This document shows positions 17,678-26,931 of a stretch of 48,111 bases of DNA, one piece after another. Origin of the DNA: a virus; the IMG/VR virus record IMGVR_UViG_3300006810_008231, positions 1 to 48,111 of that record; one strand, 5' to 3'. A program made the translations under genes and the position numbers. Under the pieces are notes generated by a model, which saw only the letters and a program-made list of their open reading frames with translations, searched no databases and was not told the DNA's origin. Position 1 is the first letter of the stretch, and each line of letters begins with the position of its first letter.

Positions 17678-17733
17678 GAATGGGCATATCGTCTTGAATC
17701 CCGAAATCGGGATATGCTCATGAATGCCCACTC
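17678..17733 (-). ncRNA. Conserved leader RNA element, copy B (dnaE N-half)
   Basis: This is in the leader of the polymerase N-half, beginning at or very near the predicted transcript start. RNA structure: P1 GAGUGGGCAU with AUGCCCAUUC, J1/2 UCAUGAGCAU, P2 AUCCCG/CGGGAU with loop AUUU, J2/1 UCAAGACGAU. P1 is followed by AUUCUAUUUUUGAUUUUU (as written, U-rich), so P1 could serve as a terminator stem. The J sequences match copies A and C. The ribosome site of the gene (GAGGA, about 20 bases on) lies outside the element. Confidence 0.7.
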
Positions 17734-17734
17734 T

Positions 17735-17763
17735 ATTATAGCACAATAACTCAACTTTTACAA
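17735..17763 (-). promoter_or_regulatory. Sigma-70-type promoter for the polymerase operon
   Basis: Minus strand: TTGTAA (17763-17758), 17-base spacer, TATAAT (17740-17735), then AGAG. The predicted start falls at the first bases of RNA element B, so the mRNA would open with the structured element. It sits between the stop of the DUF1501 gene and the polymerase N-half. Confidence 0.7.
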
Positions 17764-17779
17764 GTCAAAACATTGAACT

Positions 17780-19006
17780 TTACAAAAGTTCCTCAATAAG
17801 TCTGCCGCCGTTGGCGATCTTCATTGGTCTTCCACTCTTACTTGTGTAGATGGCCTTGGTGTCAATACTCAGTGCTTGGAGCGTTGTAGCCATGAGATCT
17901 TGGGCTTCATAAGACATCCCGTCGATCATCTTTCCATCGGCTGTTGTTGCACCAATAGCTTGACCTCCCTTAAATAGACCACCAGAAACAAATGCGCTCC
18001 ATGTAGCAGCCCAATGGTCTCTTCCTGCGTTTTGATTAATACGTGGAGTTCTACCAAATTCGCCCATCATTACGATAGCTACATTATCCCACATATTTAA
18101 TCTTTTCAGGTCAAGAATAAGAGTAGATACTACCTTATCAAGTTCTGGCAGTTTAGTACTTAATGTATCATGGGTCATCTGATGAAGATCCCATCCACCA
18201 AAACCAATTTCTACAAACGGCACGCCTTGCTGAATTAACCTTCTTGCCATTAAAGCGCTGTTACCAAGTCCACTATTACCATACATTGCTCTAACTGCAT
18301 CTGGTTCCATCTGTAGATTCAACGCATTCATTTGTGGAGATGTGTTTAGTCTAATCGTTTTTTCATACAACTTTTTATGATCCATAGGCAAGTCGCCACG
18401 ATTAGAATCAATGAACCCCTTCTCTATCATTGTCAGCATTTCTAGTCTATTCTGATTTAACTGACCTCCGAGGTTATTAATCTGACCATTAGAGTTAACG
18501 ATAAATGGGTTGTAGGATGTTCCTAAAAACCCACCACCAACACTGCCTGTACCTACAGAGAAAAATGCAGGTATTTCTAGTTCTTTTCTGGTTTTTCCCA
18601 ATTCGTATGACACAACCGACCCTACAGATGGATGAATAACTGTTGGATTTGGCTTAAAACCAGTATGCATATAATATGTACCGCGCATATGGTCAGCTTC
18701 ACGAGTAGACATGCTGCGTATTACAGAAAAGTCTTTTCCAAGTTTAGCTAACTCAGGTAGATACTCACTAATCTGGAAATCTCCAGCGGTACTAATTGGA
18801 TTATGCGGACCACCTTCTTTTGTTCCGGGTTTTAAATCCCACATATCAATAGTAGGAGGACCACCGCCCAGCCAGATTAGAATCGCAGCCTTTTGGTCTT
18901 TAGTAAGTTGAGAATGATTTTTAATAATCTGTTCACCAAAGGCTAGCGATGTACCAGCAAGGGCGGTTAGCCCTGTTGAATGTCGTATAAAGTCTCTTCT
19001 ATTCAT
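17780..19006 (-). CDS. DUF1501 protein with Tat signal, first copy
   Basis: A 408-residue exported protein of the DUF1501 family, which has an alkaline-phosphatase/sulfatase-like fold and is abundant in Planctomycetes. A twin-arginine signal (MNRRDFIRHSTGLTALAGTS) leads; LIWLGGGPPTIDMWDLKPG contains the first acidic metal-site region; the C-terminal part has GGWDLHQMTHDTLS and MMGEFGRTPRINQNAGRDHW, the family signature. The family's activity is not known to me with certainty. Export through Tat would place it in the periplasm. It follows a Cys-containing conserved phage gene by ten bases. A second copy lies at 20569-21822. Confidence 0.88.
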   Translation of the reverse strand: MNRRDFIRHSTGLTALAGTSLAFGEQIIKNHSQLTKDQKAAILIWLGGGPPTIDMWDLKPGTKEGGPHNPISTAGDFQISEYLPELAKLGKDFSVIRSMSTREADHMRGTYYMHTGFKPNPTVIHPSVGSVVSYELGKTRKELEIPAFFSVGTGSVGGGFLGTSYNPFIVNSNGQINNLGGQLNQNRLEMLTMIEKGFIDSNRGDLPMDHKKLYEKTIRLNTSPQMNALNLQMEPDAVRAMYGNSGLGNSALMARRLIQQGVPFVEIGFGGWDLHQMTHDTLSTKLPELDKVVSTLILDLKRLNMWDNVAIVMMGEFGRTPRINQNAGRDHWAATWSAFVSGGLFKGGQAIGATTADGKMIDGMSYEAQDLMATTLQALSIDTKAIYTSKSGRPMKIANGGRLIEELL

Positions 19007-19016
19007 TTTATTTTCC

Positions 19017-19685
19017 TCACCAAGCTCTACATGACCAGTAGCGGGCTTTCCACTTTGGTCCGGGATTATCGCAATTATGACGCGCTCTAAATGATTTTCG
19101 ACGTTCCGGTATGTTCTTCTTGATCTTCATGTTAGGATCTCCGAAGTTTACCTTGACAACGTTACCCTTTTCATTCTTTACATAAACGCTGAACTTTTTA
19201 GGTCCAGAAGGGGTTCTAAATGGTTTGTTTAGCTTTACTGTACGGCCTTGATATTTTTCAGATTGTGCCTTTTTCCAAGACTCTGGATCTGGCCTGTCTG
19301 GGTCTCCCTTCTTCGCTGGTTTATAATTCTTGCCTTCTCTTTCCTTCTTTTTTCTAATATTTTCCCAGAGTCCGGGACGATCAGCAGCAAAATTCCATTC
19401 TTCTACTTCTGATTCTTCAAAGTCAACTTCTTCGGCTGTTACATAGTCTTCGTCTTCAGGAAGATAAAAATTGTCCTCATTAATTTCTTCTTCAAATCCA
19501 AATGCTTCATATGTAAACTGAAAGTCTGCTGCTTCTACATAATCAATGTCTTCACACGCCTTGCTTATGCATATTGCAGTACGCTGTTTTTGATCTGGAT
19601 ATTCTTCTTTCATCTTTGGGTCACTCATACAGCGACCCATAAACTTGTTCTTATCTTCTTTGCCTTTTTTAGATGGAATTGGCAT
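19017..19685 (-). CDS. Conserved phage-type protein of unknown function
   Basis: A 222-residue protein in three parts. The N-terminus (KNKFMGRCMSDPKMKEEYPD, then QKQRTAICISKACED) is a Cys-containing motif that recurs in proteins of large marine phages. A middle region is acidic (residues 46-100). The C-terminus is basic and ends with NIPERRKSFRARHNCDNPGP and KWKARYWSCRAW, also a recurrent phage ending. I know no biochemical function. The ATG at 19685 follows the PAP2 gene. It may be a structural or assembly protein; this is a guess from charge layout. Confidence 0.5.
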   Translation of the reverse strand: MPIPSKKGKEDKNKFMGRCMSDPKMKEEYPDQKQRTAICISKACEDIDYVEAADFQFTYEAFGFEEEINEDNFYLPEDEDYVTAEEVDFEESEVEEWNFAADRPGLWENIRKKKEREGKNYKPAKKGDPDRPDPESWKKAQSEKYQGRTVKLNKPFRTPSGPKKFSVYVKNEKGNVVKVNFGDPNMKIKKNIPERRKSFRARHNCDNPGPKWKARYWSCRAW

Positions 19686-19694
19686 TAATAACTC

Positions 19695-20351
19695 CTAAAA
19701 ATTTTCTAGTTCTGGAAATAATCTATATCTAATATCTTCCCATAACGCTCCAGTGATTACCATAGAAGCCTCATTGTCTGATGGGTAATGAACCCCCTGT
19801 AGCATTCTAGCCATACCGACATCAGAAACAACCCCAAAGAATTCACCAGAATATTCTGGGTATGCAGACGCTAATACATACGCGCCTAGAGCGCCATAAC
19901 ATGTATGGCCAGATGGATAAGATGGCGTTTTAGCACTTTTCGTATGGATTACTTTTAGCTCAATTCCATACTTTTCTGCTAATTGCTCTGGTCTGGGCCT
20001 ATTATATTTCCACTTCAAGTTCATTACTACGGGGTAGACTAATTTATACGCTTTGTCGAAAATATCTTGTGGCATCTTTAACCCATGCCTTTTAAGGATC
20101 TTATAATAAAGATCAAGCGGTTCTTCGTCTACCAGTTTAATAAGGTCAATCTGTTCAGCGGTTCTATTCTCAGTTAACTCGTGTACATAGTGAAGTTCCT
20201 TTCTTGTGGTTTCACTATTATTAGCAGGGGGTAGCGGTAAAACCCCCTTCCAATTTATTGTGATGTCATTGCTAACATCCCAAGTCTTAGTGGTTTCACC
20301 ATACTTAATTTTATTTAAACTATCTAATATATAGGTTTCTGCTTGTTTCAT
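19695..20351 (-). CDS. PAP2-family (acid) phosphatase
   Basis: A 218-residue protein with all three PAP2 motifs: KWKYNRPRP (motif 1), SYPSGHTCYGALGAYVLA (motif 2, with the catalytic-support His) and GMARMLQGVHYPSDNEA (motif 3, with Arg, His and Asp). The family hydrolyses phosphate monoesters or lipid phosphates. No membrane helices of the lipid-phosphatase type and no clear signal peptide are seen, so it resembles the soluble acid phosphatase/haloperoxidase branch. I use ATG 20351; the longer form starts with TTG. It overlaps the small membrane-protein gene upstream by 32 bases. Confidence 0.85.
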   Translation of the reverse strand: MKQAETYILDSLNKIKYGETTKTWDVSNDITINWKGVLPLPPANNSETTRKELHYVHELTENRTAEQIDLIKLVDEEPLDLYYKILKRHGLKMPQDIFDKAYKLVYPVVMNLKWKYNRPRPEQLAEKYGIELKVIHTKSAKTPSYPSGHTCYGALGAYVLASAYPEYSGEFFGVVSDVGMARMLQGVHYPSDNEASMVITGALWEDIRYRLFPELENF

Positions 20352-20559
20352 TTTTGGTTTCCGCAAAGTACTTTGGTTTTAAGATTTCTTTTGGGGCTAT
20401 CGCTGGTGGCGGGGGAACAGTTATATTGCCAGACTCTGGCTTAACATAAATAGGAATTGGTTGGAGAATCACCGGAACGTGCCTGTGATTTTCCCATAAA
20501 GTATAAACCGATAAAGATAAAGACACACAGACGAAAAACCCCAAAAGAAAATCTTTCAT
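20320..20559 (-). CDS. Small membrane-anchored proline-rich protein
   Basis: A 79-residue protein with one N-terminal membrane segment (FLLGFFVCVSLSLSVYTLW, residues 4-22), then a Pro-rich stretch (VPPPPAIAPKEILKPKYF). It could span the periplasm from the inner membrane, or be a short lipoprotein-like or spanin-like piece, but nothing specific shows this. It lies between the second DUF1501 gene and the PAP2 phosphatase, both of which suggest exported or membrane functions, and overlaps the phosphatase gene. Function unknown. Confidence 0.6.
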   Translation of the reverse strand: MKDFLLGFFVCVSLSLSVYTLWENHRHVPVILQPIPIYVKPESGNITVPPPPAIAPKEILKPKYFAETKNETSRNLYIR

Positions 20560-20568
20560 TTTAGTCTC

Positions 20569-21822
20569 CTACGCTATATCTGTAAGGATATTTTTCTCTT
20601 GATTGCCGGTTATTGGCATCGGTCTGCCTTCTATTGAGAACCAAGTATTACCTCTTTGTAGACCCATATGATTGAGAATAGTCCATCTGAGGTCTTCAGG
20701 GGTACATAGACCATCTTCTGGAAACTCTGCGGCAGCATTGGTTTTACCAATAATTCTACCCATATCATATGACGCAGAAGAAATCATAAGTGGCACTGAA
20801 TTACTCCAATGGTCACGACCAGCATTACCGTTAATCTTTGGAGTTCTGCCAAACTCACTTGTTACAACAAGCATAGTTTTTTCTGATAAGCCTCTTTTAG
20901 CAAGGGTATCAATTAACAGACCAAGATATTTATCAAGTGTAACCTGACGGGAATTAAGACCTGCGACAATGTTGCTGTGCATATCCCACCCGCCATAATT
21001 GATATTTACAAATTTAGCCCCATTTTGCACGGCTCTTATTGCTGATAACATGTCCTTACCAAGCTGATCATCTTTGAATAGATTATAATCCGCATCTTCC
21101 TCTATTCTAAATGTTTCGCCAGCTTTGCCGGTTATTGCTTGAACCGCTTGTTCTTGAAATTCATTCCAAGATCTTCCAAGTTCACCAAGTTGTGATTTAG
21201 ATTCTACTAATCGTAGTAGATTAGCTCTGTTATCAAATTGAGATCTTTCGCCCTTAATCTGGAGGTCACTAACTCCGCGAGCATTTGCTTCATATCCAGT
21301 ATATTTTTGACCCATCCATGCCGCAGCATCACCATCAATTTTATTCATTTTGATGTAAGTTGGAAGGCCATGAGGTTGTGATACCGGCCCATAGTAACCA
21401 GCCACAACTGCACCGTAACTTGGATACTTTTGTACGGTTCCGCCTTGATTACGCTCACCACCAACAACCCAATGCGTGGCCGTCTGATGGTTAGAATCTT
21501 TATGATAGAAGCCATGTACAACGCTGATTTTGTCTGCTCTTGTACTTAGCTCCTTAAATAGTCCACCAATATGTAAACCATCTACATTAGTTTGTAGGTA
21601 GCCCGTCGCAGATCTGCGTTCTACTGGAGCGTTTGGTATTGGATTGAATGTCTCAATATGAGTCGATCCTCCACCAAGAAATACAAAGATGACATTGTTA
21701 TCATTTTTAGATAGTTTAGGATCATATTCTCCAGCATATGATGCTGAGATATTACCATCTACAAGATAAGCTCCACCAAGAAAACTAACACCGTATTTAA
21801 TAAAATCTCTACGTGTATTCAT
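20569..21822 (-). CDS. DUF1501 protein with Tat signal, second copy
   Basis: A 417-residue DUF1501 protein, clearly related to the 17780-19006 gene but divergent. The Tat motif is MNTRRDFIKYGVSFLGGAYL. The first metal-site region is FVFLGGGSTHIETFNPIPN, and the C-terminal signature is SEFGRTPKINGNAGRDHW. It keeps the GGWDMHSN segment. Such proteins are common on host chromosomes of Planctomycetes, where they are often next to DUF1549/DUF1553 genes; those partners are absent here. It may act on a host envelope component; this is inference. Confidence 0.88.
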   Translation of the reverse strand: MNTRRDFIKYGVSFLGGAYLVDGNISASYAGEYDPKLSKNDNNVIFVFLGGGSTHIETFNPIPNAPVERRSATGYLQTNVDGLHIGGLFKELSTRADKISVVHGFYHKDSNHQTATHWVVGGERNQGGTVQKYPSYGAVVAGYYGPVSQPHGLPTYIKMNKIDGDAAAWMGQKYTGYEANARGVSDLQIKGERSQFDNRANLLRLVESKSQLGELGRSWNEFQEQAVQAITGKAGETFRIEEDADYNLFKDDQLGKDMLSAIRAVQNGAKFVNINYGGWDMHSNIVAGLNSRQVTLDKYLGLLIDTLAKRGLSEKTMLVVTSEFGRTPKINGNAGRDHWSNSVPLMISSASYDMGRIIGKTNAAAEFPEDGLCTPEDLRWTILNHMGLQRGNTWFSIEGRPMPITGNQEKNILTDIA

Positions 21823-21834
21823 CTCAAAACTCCT

Positions 21835-22863
21835 TTAGCCGGGGGATTCGTAATAGCCAATGTTAAAACCTTCATTCGTACAACGCTTAACAGTATCATT
21901 CATACCGTGCTTTTTAAGATGGTCCTCTATATAAATACACATTTTTTGGTCTGTACCCGGCCAGTTATTTTTGTAGAAATGGCATAGTTTAGTACATCTG
22001 AAATCTGACCTTTTATTATTGATGGGTTTAGGGAGGTTATTCTTTTGTATTTCTTCAAATCTATCCTTTAACATACCAAGAAATTTTTCTTGATCCTTCT
22101 TGTCGAAACACATACTAAATGGACCACCATCTTTTACGAAAAAGATACTCATAATTGCTTGTTTATAGTCTGGATACAGTTTAGAAATAGCGTAATTGTA
22201 CAATAGCAACTGTGGATCTTTACATAGTTTATCGTAGTCTTTTTCTTCTCCTGTCGCCCAATCTATTCTGCGGCCAGTTTTCCAGTCGATGACCTCTATT
22301 GTATCATCTGATACCTGAGTTACAAGGTCAATTGTGCCTTTTATCGCCAATTGCCCCTTAATAATTTCCCCGTTTGGCATTTCGTACTCAAATTTTGCCC
22401 AATCTTCTTCGATTGGAATATCAAAATGAGGTTCTGGGTCAACTACGTTTCTATTTCTTGGATCAAATTGACCATCATTATAATGTAGAGTTTTCCAGCA
22501 TAGATCGTGTACAGTTTTTTTATCTACATTAGCCCATTTATGATCCGATTGCTTTTGGTAGGACTCGTAAGAAAGTTGCTCTAATTCTTCTACAAACTCT
22601 TGAGTATACAGTCTATCCTTATCTACCCTTACCTTGCCAACAGCTTCGTCTACAATCTCAAGGTATTTCTTTCTGGGGTTATCCTGTTGATACTTTTTAA
22701 GGCCAGCTAGGACTTCCATTACTTTATGTACCATTGTTCCAAGTTCAGCCTTTTTACCAGATGCAGATCTATGTCCTAAGACATAGGTGATAAAGTATTG
22801 CATCTGGCAATAAGAGTAGTTATTATAGCTAAAGATCTCACATAAGTAATTAACATCAGGCAC
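21835..22863 (-). CDS. PD-(D/E)XK nuclease, Cas4/RecB-like
   Basis: A 342-residue protein. The N-terminal YSYCQMQYFITYVLG and GTMVHKVMEVLAG match the PDDEXK_1 (RecB/Cas4-like) start. The nuclease core is IKGTIDLVTQVSD with catalytic Asp and EVIDWKTGRRID with D-x-K. The C-terminus has Cys residues (FRCTKLCHFYK, KMCIYIE, RCTNEG) that with the N-terminal Cys could bind an iron-sulfur cluster, as in Cas4 and AddB. The start is GTG at 22863, overlapping the dNMP kinase stop by eight bases. It likely processes DNA ends in replication or recombination. Confidence 0.8.
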   Translation of the reverse strand: MPDVNYLCEIFSYNNYSYCQMQYFITYVLGHRSASGKKAELGTMVHKVMEVLAGLKKYQQDNPRKKYLEIVDEAVGKVRVDKDRLYTQEFVEELEQLSYESYQKQSDHKWANVDKKTVHDLCWKTLHYNDGQFDPRNRNVVDPEPHFDIPIEEDWAKFEYEMPNGEIIKGQLAIKGTIDLVTQVSDDTIEVIDWKTGRRIDWATGEEKDYDKLCKDPQLLLYNYAISKLYPDYKQAIMSIFFVKDGGPFSMCFDKKDQEKFLGMLKDRFEEIQKNNLPKPINNKRSDFRCTKLCHFYKNNWPGTDQKMCIYIEDHLKKHGMNDTVKRCTNEGFNIGYYESPG

Positions 22864-23623
22864 CTCTATATATTTTAGTCAATTTATTAAATAGTCCATC
22901 CATTCCAACATTTGCATTTTCTATGATATGCGTAAACTTGGACTGGTCGAAATTATGTGGATCAAGACAGGTTTCGCTAGCGTGATCATCTTCTTCGTAA
23001 ACCCGTGTTAAACGAATAACTTCCCCTCCATTTTCAAGTATAGATTCTACCTCGTTGGGAAATCTGACATCTGGAATTACTGCTAATTCACTACCCTCTG
23101 CTAAAATTCTTTTAATGGTATTATCAACCCATATATTTGGATACATTTTACGCATGATTTCCGTGCCAAAAAACTGCATAAACTCACGAGCAGTCATTGG
23201 TCCCTTATGATGACATATCTTACCGTTGGGACCAATATCGCTAGTATCTCCCGGCATATCTTCCCATCTAAACTGCGTCAGTGAGTTTTTATCTGCTTCA
23301 GATCCGTATACCTGCTCTGGCCTTATATTAAATAGATGCACTGCTAGATTTTTTAGAGTATCCGCAAAGCTATACATTTTTACATACGGCCACATGTTTT
23401 CTTCTGCATAATCAAGAAATGCGTCATCTGTTCTTTGAACGTCAAATACACCCCAATCTTTTACCCCAACTTCAAAAAATGTTTCTATTGTTAATTTACC
23501 ATCAAGACTGACATTAAAATCTTCAACTAACCCGCGTTCTTTTAATACTAAACCATGAAGCCAATTTGCAGACGTTGTTTTACCAGCCTGTTTTTTTCCA
23601 GATATCCCAATAATTCTTGTCAT
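22856..23623 (-). CDS. Deoxynucleoside monophosphate kinase
   Basis: A 255-residue P-loop kinase. The Walker A loop is GISGKKQAGKTTSANW (residues 6-21), and the segments MQFFGTEIMRKMYPNIWVDN and AVIPDVRFPNEVESI match T4 gene 1-type dNMP kinases. The enzyme phosphorylates dNMPs to dNDPs. It shares one base with the primase stop upstream (TAATG) and overlaps the nuclease gene downstream, so it is in the replication operon. It complements the dUTPase, reductase and ThyX genes of this window. Confidence 0.85.
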   Translation of the reverse strand: MTRIIGISGKKQAGKTTSANWLHGLVLKERGLVEDFNVSLDGKLTIETFFEVGVKDWGVFDVQRTDDAFLDYAEENMWPYVKMYSFADTLKNLAVHLFNIRPEQVYGSEADKNSLTQFRWEDMPGDTSDIGPNGKICHHKGPMTAREFMQFFGTEIMRKMYPNIWVDNTIKRILAEGSELAVIPDVRFPNEVESILENGGEVIRLTRVYEEDDHASETCLDPHNFDQSKFTHIIENANVGMDGLFNKLTKIYRGA

Positions 23624-24645
23624 TAGTATAGTCCCTTCAAGTCATTAAGAATATTATTTTGTATCTCTAATACTGACATGTCTCCAACATCTTTTCTAGA
23701 CAATGCTGGAAACTTTAGCGTGAACAAACGATTAAACATTCTCTGAATCTTTATTTTAGATTCTCTACCAGCTTGATCATTATCTGTAAGAATTACCAAC
23801 TTTGTTACGCCACTCGTAATAATTTTGTTCTTCTGTACTTCTGATATTTCTTTTCCAAATATACTTACTGCGTTTATAACGCCTGCTTCATGAATTCTCC
23901 ACACGTCGCCTTGCCCCTCTAAAATGAAAAGGCATGATTTAGACTGTGCGTGTTCGATAGCCCTTTGATAGTTGTATAAATAATCTGTTTTTCTGAAGTG
24001 CTTTGTGAATATGAACTTAGGCTGTATATATGTCCTAGTTGCCCTCCCGATGTAACCTGCAATAGAATTTTTATCAGAATAAATAGGTATAACTGCCCTG
24101 CTATACATTGGAGAGTTTTTATCTTCACAGTCTTCTACCTCGAAATATTTTAGTGTATCAGATTTAAATCCACGCGATTCAAAATATGGAGAGTTACCAA
24201 TTGTCGGCACTTGTTCATAAGTACCGACGTTCTGTAACACATGCTTTTTCTTAAACACCCGTACAATCTTAGAGAATTCATTTTCTTCATCGACGGGCTT
24301 CTTGTCTGTTTTGTATTCATTTCCAATTGAGTATAGCTCTAATATATACTTCAGTGCATCTTTAAATTCCTTCTGGGTTCCATCTTTTACAGATAATACA
24401 GATTTTACAAATCCATAAATATCCCAATTATCTTCGTGGCAACCCCTAGTCCAACACCTCCATTGACATCTATCTTTAGAAAACGAAACACCTTTTGGGT
24501 TATCGCTTCCTTCATGGATTGGACATCTACAGAATACAGTATCTCCTAATACCTCATACTCAATATCAAAACTTCCTAACAGTCTTTCTATATCCTGATA
24601 TACTAGTGTCTTGATCTTATTTAGATCATGCTTCTTCGTCTTCAT
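23623..24645 (-). CDS. DnaG-like primase (CHC2 zinc finger, Toprim)
   Basis: A 340-residue primase. The zinc finger is FCRCPIHEGSDNP then CQWRCWTRGC, and the Toprim domain has CLFILEGQGDVWRIHEAG (first Glu) and LVILTDNDQAGRESKI (DxD). There is no room for a full DnaG C-terminal helicase-binding domain. I chose ATG 24645, preceded by GGAG; an upstream TTG would enlarge the overlap with the helicase gene. It follows the helicase in the operon and would prime its fork. Confidence 0.88.
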   Translation of the reverse strand: MKTKKHDLNKIKTLVYQDIERLLGSFDIEYEVLGDTVFCRCPIHEGSDNPKGVSFSKDRCQWRCWTRGCHEDNWDIYGFVKSVLSVKDGTQKEFKDALKYILELYSIGNEYKTDKKPVDEENEFSKIVRVFKKKHVLQNVGTYEQVPTIGNSPYFESRGFKSDTLKYFEVEDCEDKNSPMYSRAVIPIYSDKNSIAGYIGRATRTYIQPKFIFTKHFRKTDYLYNYQRAIEHAQSKSCLFILEGQGDVWRIHEAGVINAVSIFGKEISEVQKNKIITSGVTKLVILTDNDQAGRESKIKIQRMFNRLFTLKFPALSRKDVGDMSVLEIQNNILNDLKGLY

Positions 24646-26074
24646 CGAATGGTAACTCCGAACCCTCGATTGCTCCTTGTGTCTCTCTGTATGCAACAAA
24701 TTCATCTCTAGTTCTCAATTCTTCTAGTTTACTATATTCGCCAAACATTTTCATATTTATGTAATTACCGTCCATGAGGCCCGCGCCATGTCTGGCTTTC
24801 AAGGTTACAAGTTTTCTGTTACCGGCACTTGGACCATCTTCGGCTAATTCCTCAGCAGACTTTAGCTTAAATATAGAAAATGACGTACACAGCCAAATAA
24901 GTCTATCAGATCCAGAAACAGCGTCTGTTGATTCTTTAGTGATGCCGTCTCTGTTTAACTGGACAAATGATAGACATGGAAAATCATACTTAACAGCGAG
25001 GTTGTGTAGTGATGTAATTTGGAACCCTAACGCTTGATATTCCTGTATGTTGTTTGTTATAGATGAAGATGACATCAATTTTAAATAATCGTATACTACC
25101 AAGCATTCATTTGTTTGCCCATTCTCATTAGTGCCTACTTCCTGTATAATCCATCTCTTGATTATGTTAATTATGTTTTCAAAGGGCGCTCCAGCTACAC
25201 TCACATAAGTGTATGGTATCTCTTTAATCTTCTGTACGGCTTCTTTTGCTTTGATATACTTTTCTTCATCATCACCTATCTTACCGGTTGCTACCTCATT
25301 AATAGGTATCCCCGTCATGTTTGCAATAATTCTATTAAGGTGATCTTCCTTAGACATTTCTGTATCGAGCATAAGTACAGGAATGTTTCTTGATGCAACA
25401 TTTAATGCTACATTATCTGCAAATACTGATTTTCCAACGCCGGGTCTAGCAGAAACTAGGTCAACACACTTTCTACGTAGACCACCGCCAATAACTGCAT
25501 CAAATCTAGGAAATCCAGTAGCTATACCAATCTGGTCACACTTATTCTCTATTAGAAAATCTAAATAGTCTTCTACTCCATCGCCAATTTTTTCTGGTTT
25601 TTTGTGAGTATCATCCTCACGTAGAAATTCCATTATTGGGTTTTCAATCAATCCAATAATTTCGTCAATGTCTTCATCACCATTGATTTTGTCAACGTCG
25701 TGTGCTATTTTTACTGATAGAGATTTTATCTTTCGGGCAAATTCAAACTTTTTAATTTGTCCAGCAAAGTGTAGTACGTTTTCCTTTTTGATAGGAAAAT
25801 CCATTAGTGAGTTGATATACTCAAGCTCTTGCTTTGTATTAACAGATTCTATCAAGCCGAGTTGATTCGCAGCGGATAGGATAGAAGGAATATCTACAGA
25901 CGCATCGCTCTGCAATACTTTTTCAATACACTTGTATAGAATCTGGTTATTTTGATGCCCGAATGTATTATAATCAATTAGATCAGATACATCTACATAG
26001 GCTTCTAATCCATATGTAAATAGACCTGCTAATACGGCACGTTCTGCGCCGATATCTGTCAATTTGGACGACAT
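24626..26074 (-). CDS. DnaB-like replicative helicase
   Basis: A 482-residue hexameric-type DNA helicase. The N-terminal domain (LTDIGAERAVLAGLFTYGL) matches the DnaB N-terminal helical part. The RecA-like core has Walker A in DLVSARPGVGKSVFADNVAL, Walker B in ECLVVYDYLKLMSS and the arginine-finger-like region near KLVTLKARHG. It precedes the primase gene and follows a small zinc-ribbon gene by three bases. It unwinds DNA ahead of the split polymerase. Confidence 0.9.
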   Translation of the reverse strand: MSSKLTDIGAERAVLAGLFTYGLEAYVDVSDLIDYNTFGHQNNQILYKCIEKVLQSDASVDIPSILSAANQLGLIESVNTKQELEYINSLMDFPIKKENVLHFAGQIKKFEFARKIKSLSVKIAHDVDKINGDEDIDEIIGLIENPIMEFLREDDTHKKPEKIGDGVEDYLDFLIENKCDQIGIATGFPRFDAVIGGGLRRKCVDLVSARPGVGKSVFADNVALNVASRNIPVLMLDTEMSKEDHLNRIIANMTGIPINEVATGKIGDDEEKYIKAKEAVQKIKEIPYTYVSVAGAPFENIINIIKRWIIQEVGTNENGQTNECLVVYDYLKLMSSSSITNNIQEYQALGFQITSLHNLAVKYDFPCLSFVQLNRDGITKESTDAVSGSDRLIWLCTSFSIFKLKSAEELAEDGPSAGNRKLVTLKARHGAGLMDGNYINMKMFGEYSKLEELRTRDEFVAYRETQGAIEGSELPFDEDEEA

Positions 26075-26077
26075 TTT

Positions 26078-26476
26078 TTACCTTCCGCCGCAACGGCTAC
26101 ACCTGTGGTAAGAACCATGAATAAACTTTGGATCAATTTTAAATTCTTTGCCACAGACATGGCATTCTACAACTTCCATCTTATGGGGTTTTCTGACTCT
26201 TGGCGTTTTTTCAAACATTGGTGTTGAGATATCTTTATCTTCACCATCGTCTGTCCACTGATTTTTTTTAGCTTTCACAGTTTGTTTACCTCTTTGAGAT
26301 TCTTCTCTAGTGACAGTAAAATCCTCATTAACTTTAGAGGATGACTTTTTATCTGGTTGCTGTTGTTGTTCAACTTGTTCATGTGATTTTTCTCCAATAA
26401 AACTTGCTACTAGTTTTTGTTTTTGTTCGTCTGTTAGACTATTAAGTATAGCCTCTAGGATTGCATCTTGTGTCAT
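26078..26476 (-). CDS. Small protein with C-terminal zinc ribbon
   Basis: A 132-residue protein. A helical, Gln-rich first half (VEQQQQPDKKSSSKV) and a basic linker lead to a zinc ribbon, ECHVCGKEFK and HRCSRCGGR (two CxxC pairs). It lies just before the helicase gene, in the RecA-primase operon, and may bind DNA or a replication partner. No family is recognised. The start overlaps the upstream gene by four bases. Confidence 0.6.
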   Translation of the reverse strand: MTQDAILEAILNSLTDEQKQKLVASFIGEKSHEQVEQQQQPDKKSSSKVNEDFTVTREESQRGKQTVKAKKNQWTDDGEDKDISTPMFEKTPRVRKPHKMEVVECHVCGKEFKIDPKFIHGSYHRCSRCGGR

Positions 26477-26931
26477 ATTCTTTTTCCCTTTTCCATTAAG
26501 CAGTCAGCTTTTTTTCTTACTATTTGTTCTTTATTTTTTAATGATTCAGATCTAGCTTCTGCTACATTCTTCCACTCATTTATTTTGTTTGCTATATGAT
26601 TCTCTCGAATTACTGTCGCCTCTTTTACTTCGTGCTTCGTGTACTGAGAAAAGTTTTCAGACTCCTGTGATATTATAGTCATTAAAGACCCCTTACACCA
26701 ATTAATTACCACCTCTTGCTTTCCTTTTTCCGAATTTATATGGTCTGCGTATTGATACAACATATAAGCATAATTAAAACACTCATCTCTAGTAAGTGAG
26801 TTCATATCTTTTAAAGATATCTGCTCTGGCAATCTAAACTCATCCTTGAATTCCGGTGGTCCTAGATTCTTTGTGTTTATATAGTTATCTATACCTATAA
26901 GAAAATGTTCAAGCCTCTCTTGCGCTGTCAA
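26473..26931 (-). CDS. Unknown replication-operon protein
   Basis: A 152-residue, mostly helical, highly charged protein (for example EVKEATVIRENHIANKINEW, KNVAEARSESLKNK). The best start is TTG at 26931 with GGAG upstream, because no ATG occurs in the first 40 codons. It overlaps the nuclease gene upstream by 23 bases and the zinc-ribbon gene downstream by four. It could be a recombination mediator or helicase accessory protein by location, as is common in this position, but no motif shows this. Confidence 0.5.
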   Translation of the reverse strand: MTAQERLEHFLIGIDNYINTKNLGPPEFKDEFRLPEQISLKDMNSLTRDECFNYAYMLYQYADHINSEKGKQEVVINWCKGSLMTIISQESENFSQYTKHEVKEATVIRENHIANKINEWKNVAEARSESLKNKEQIVRKKADCLMEKGKRI

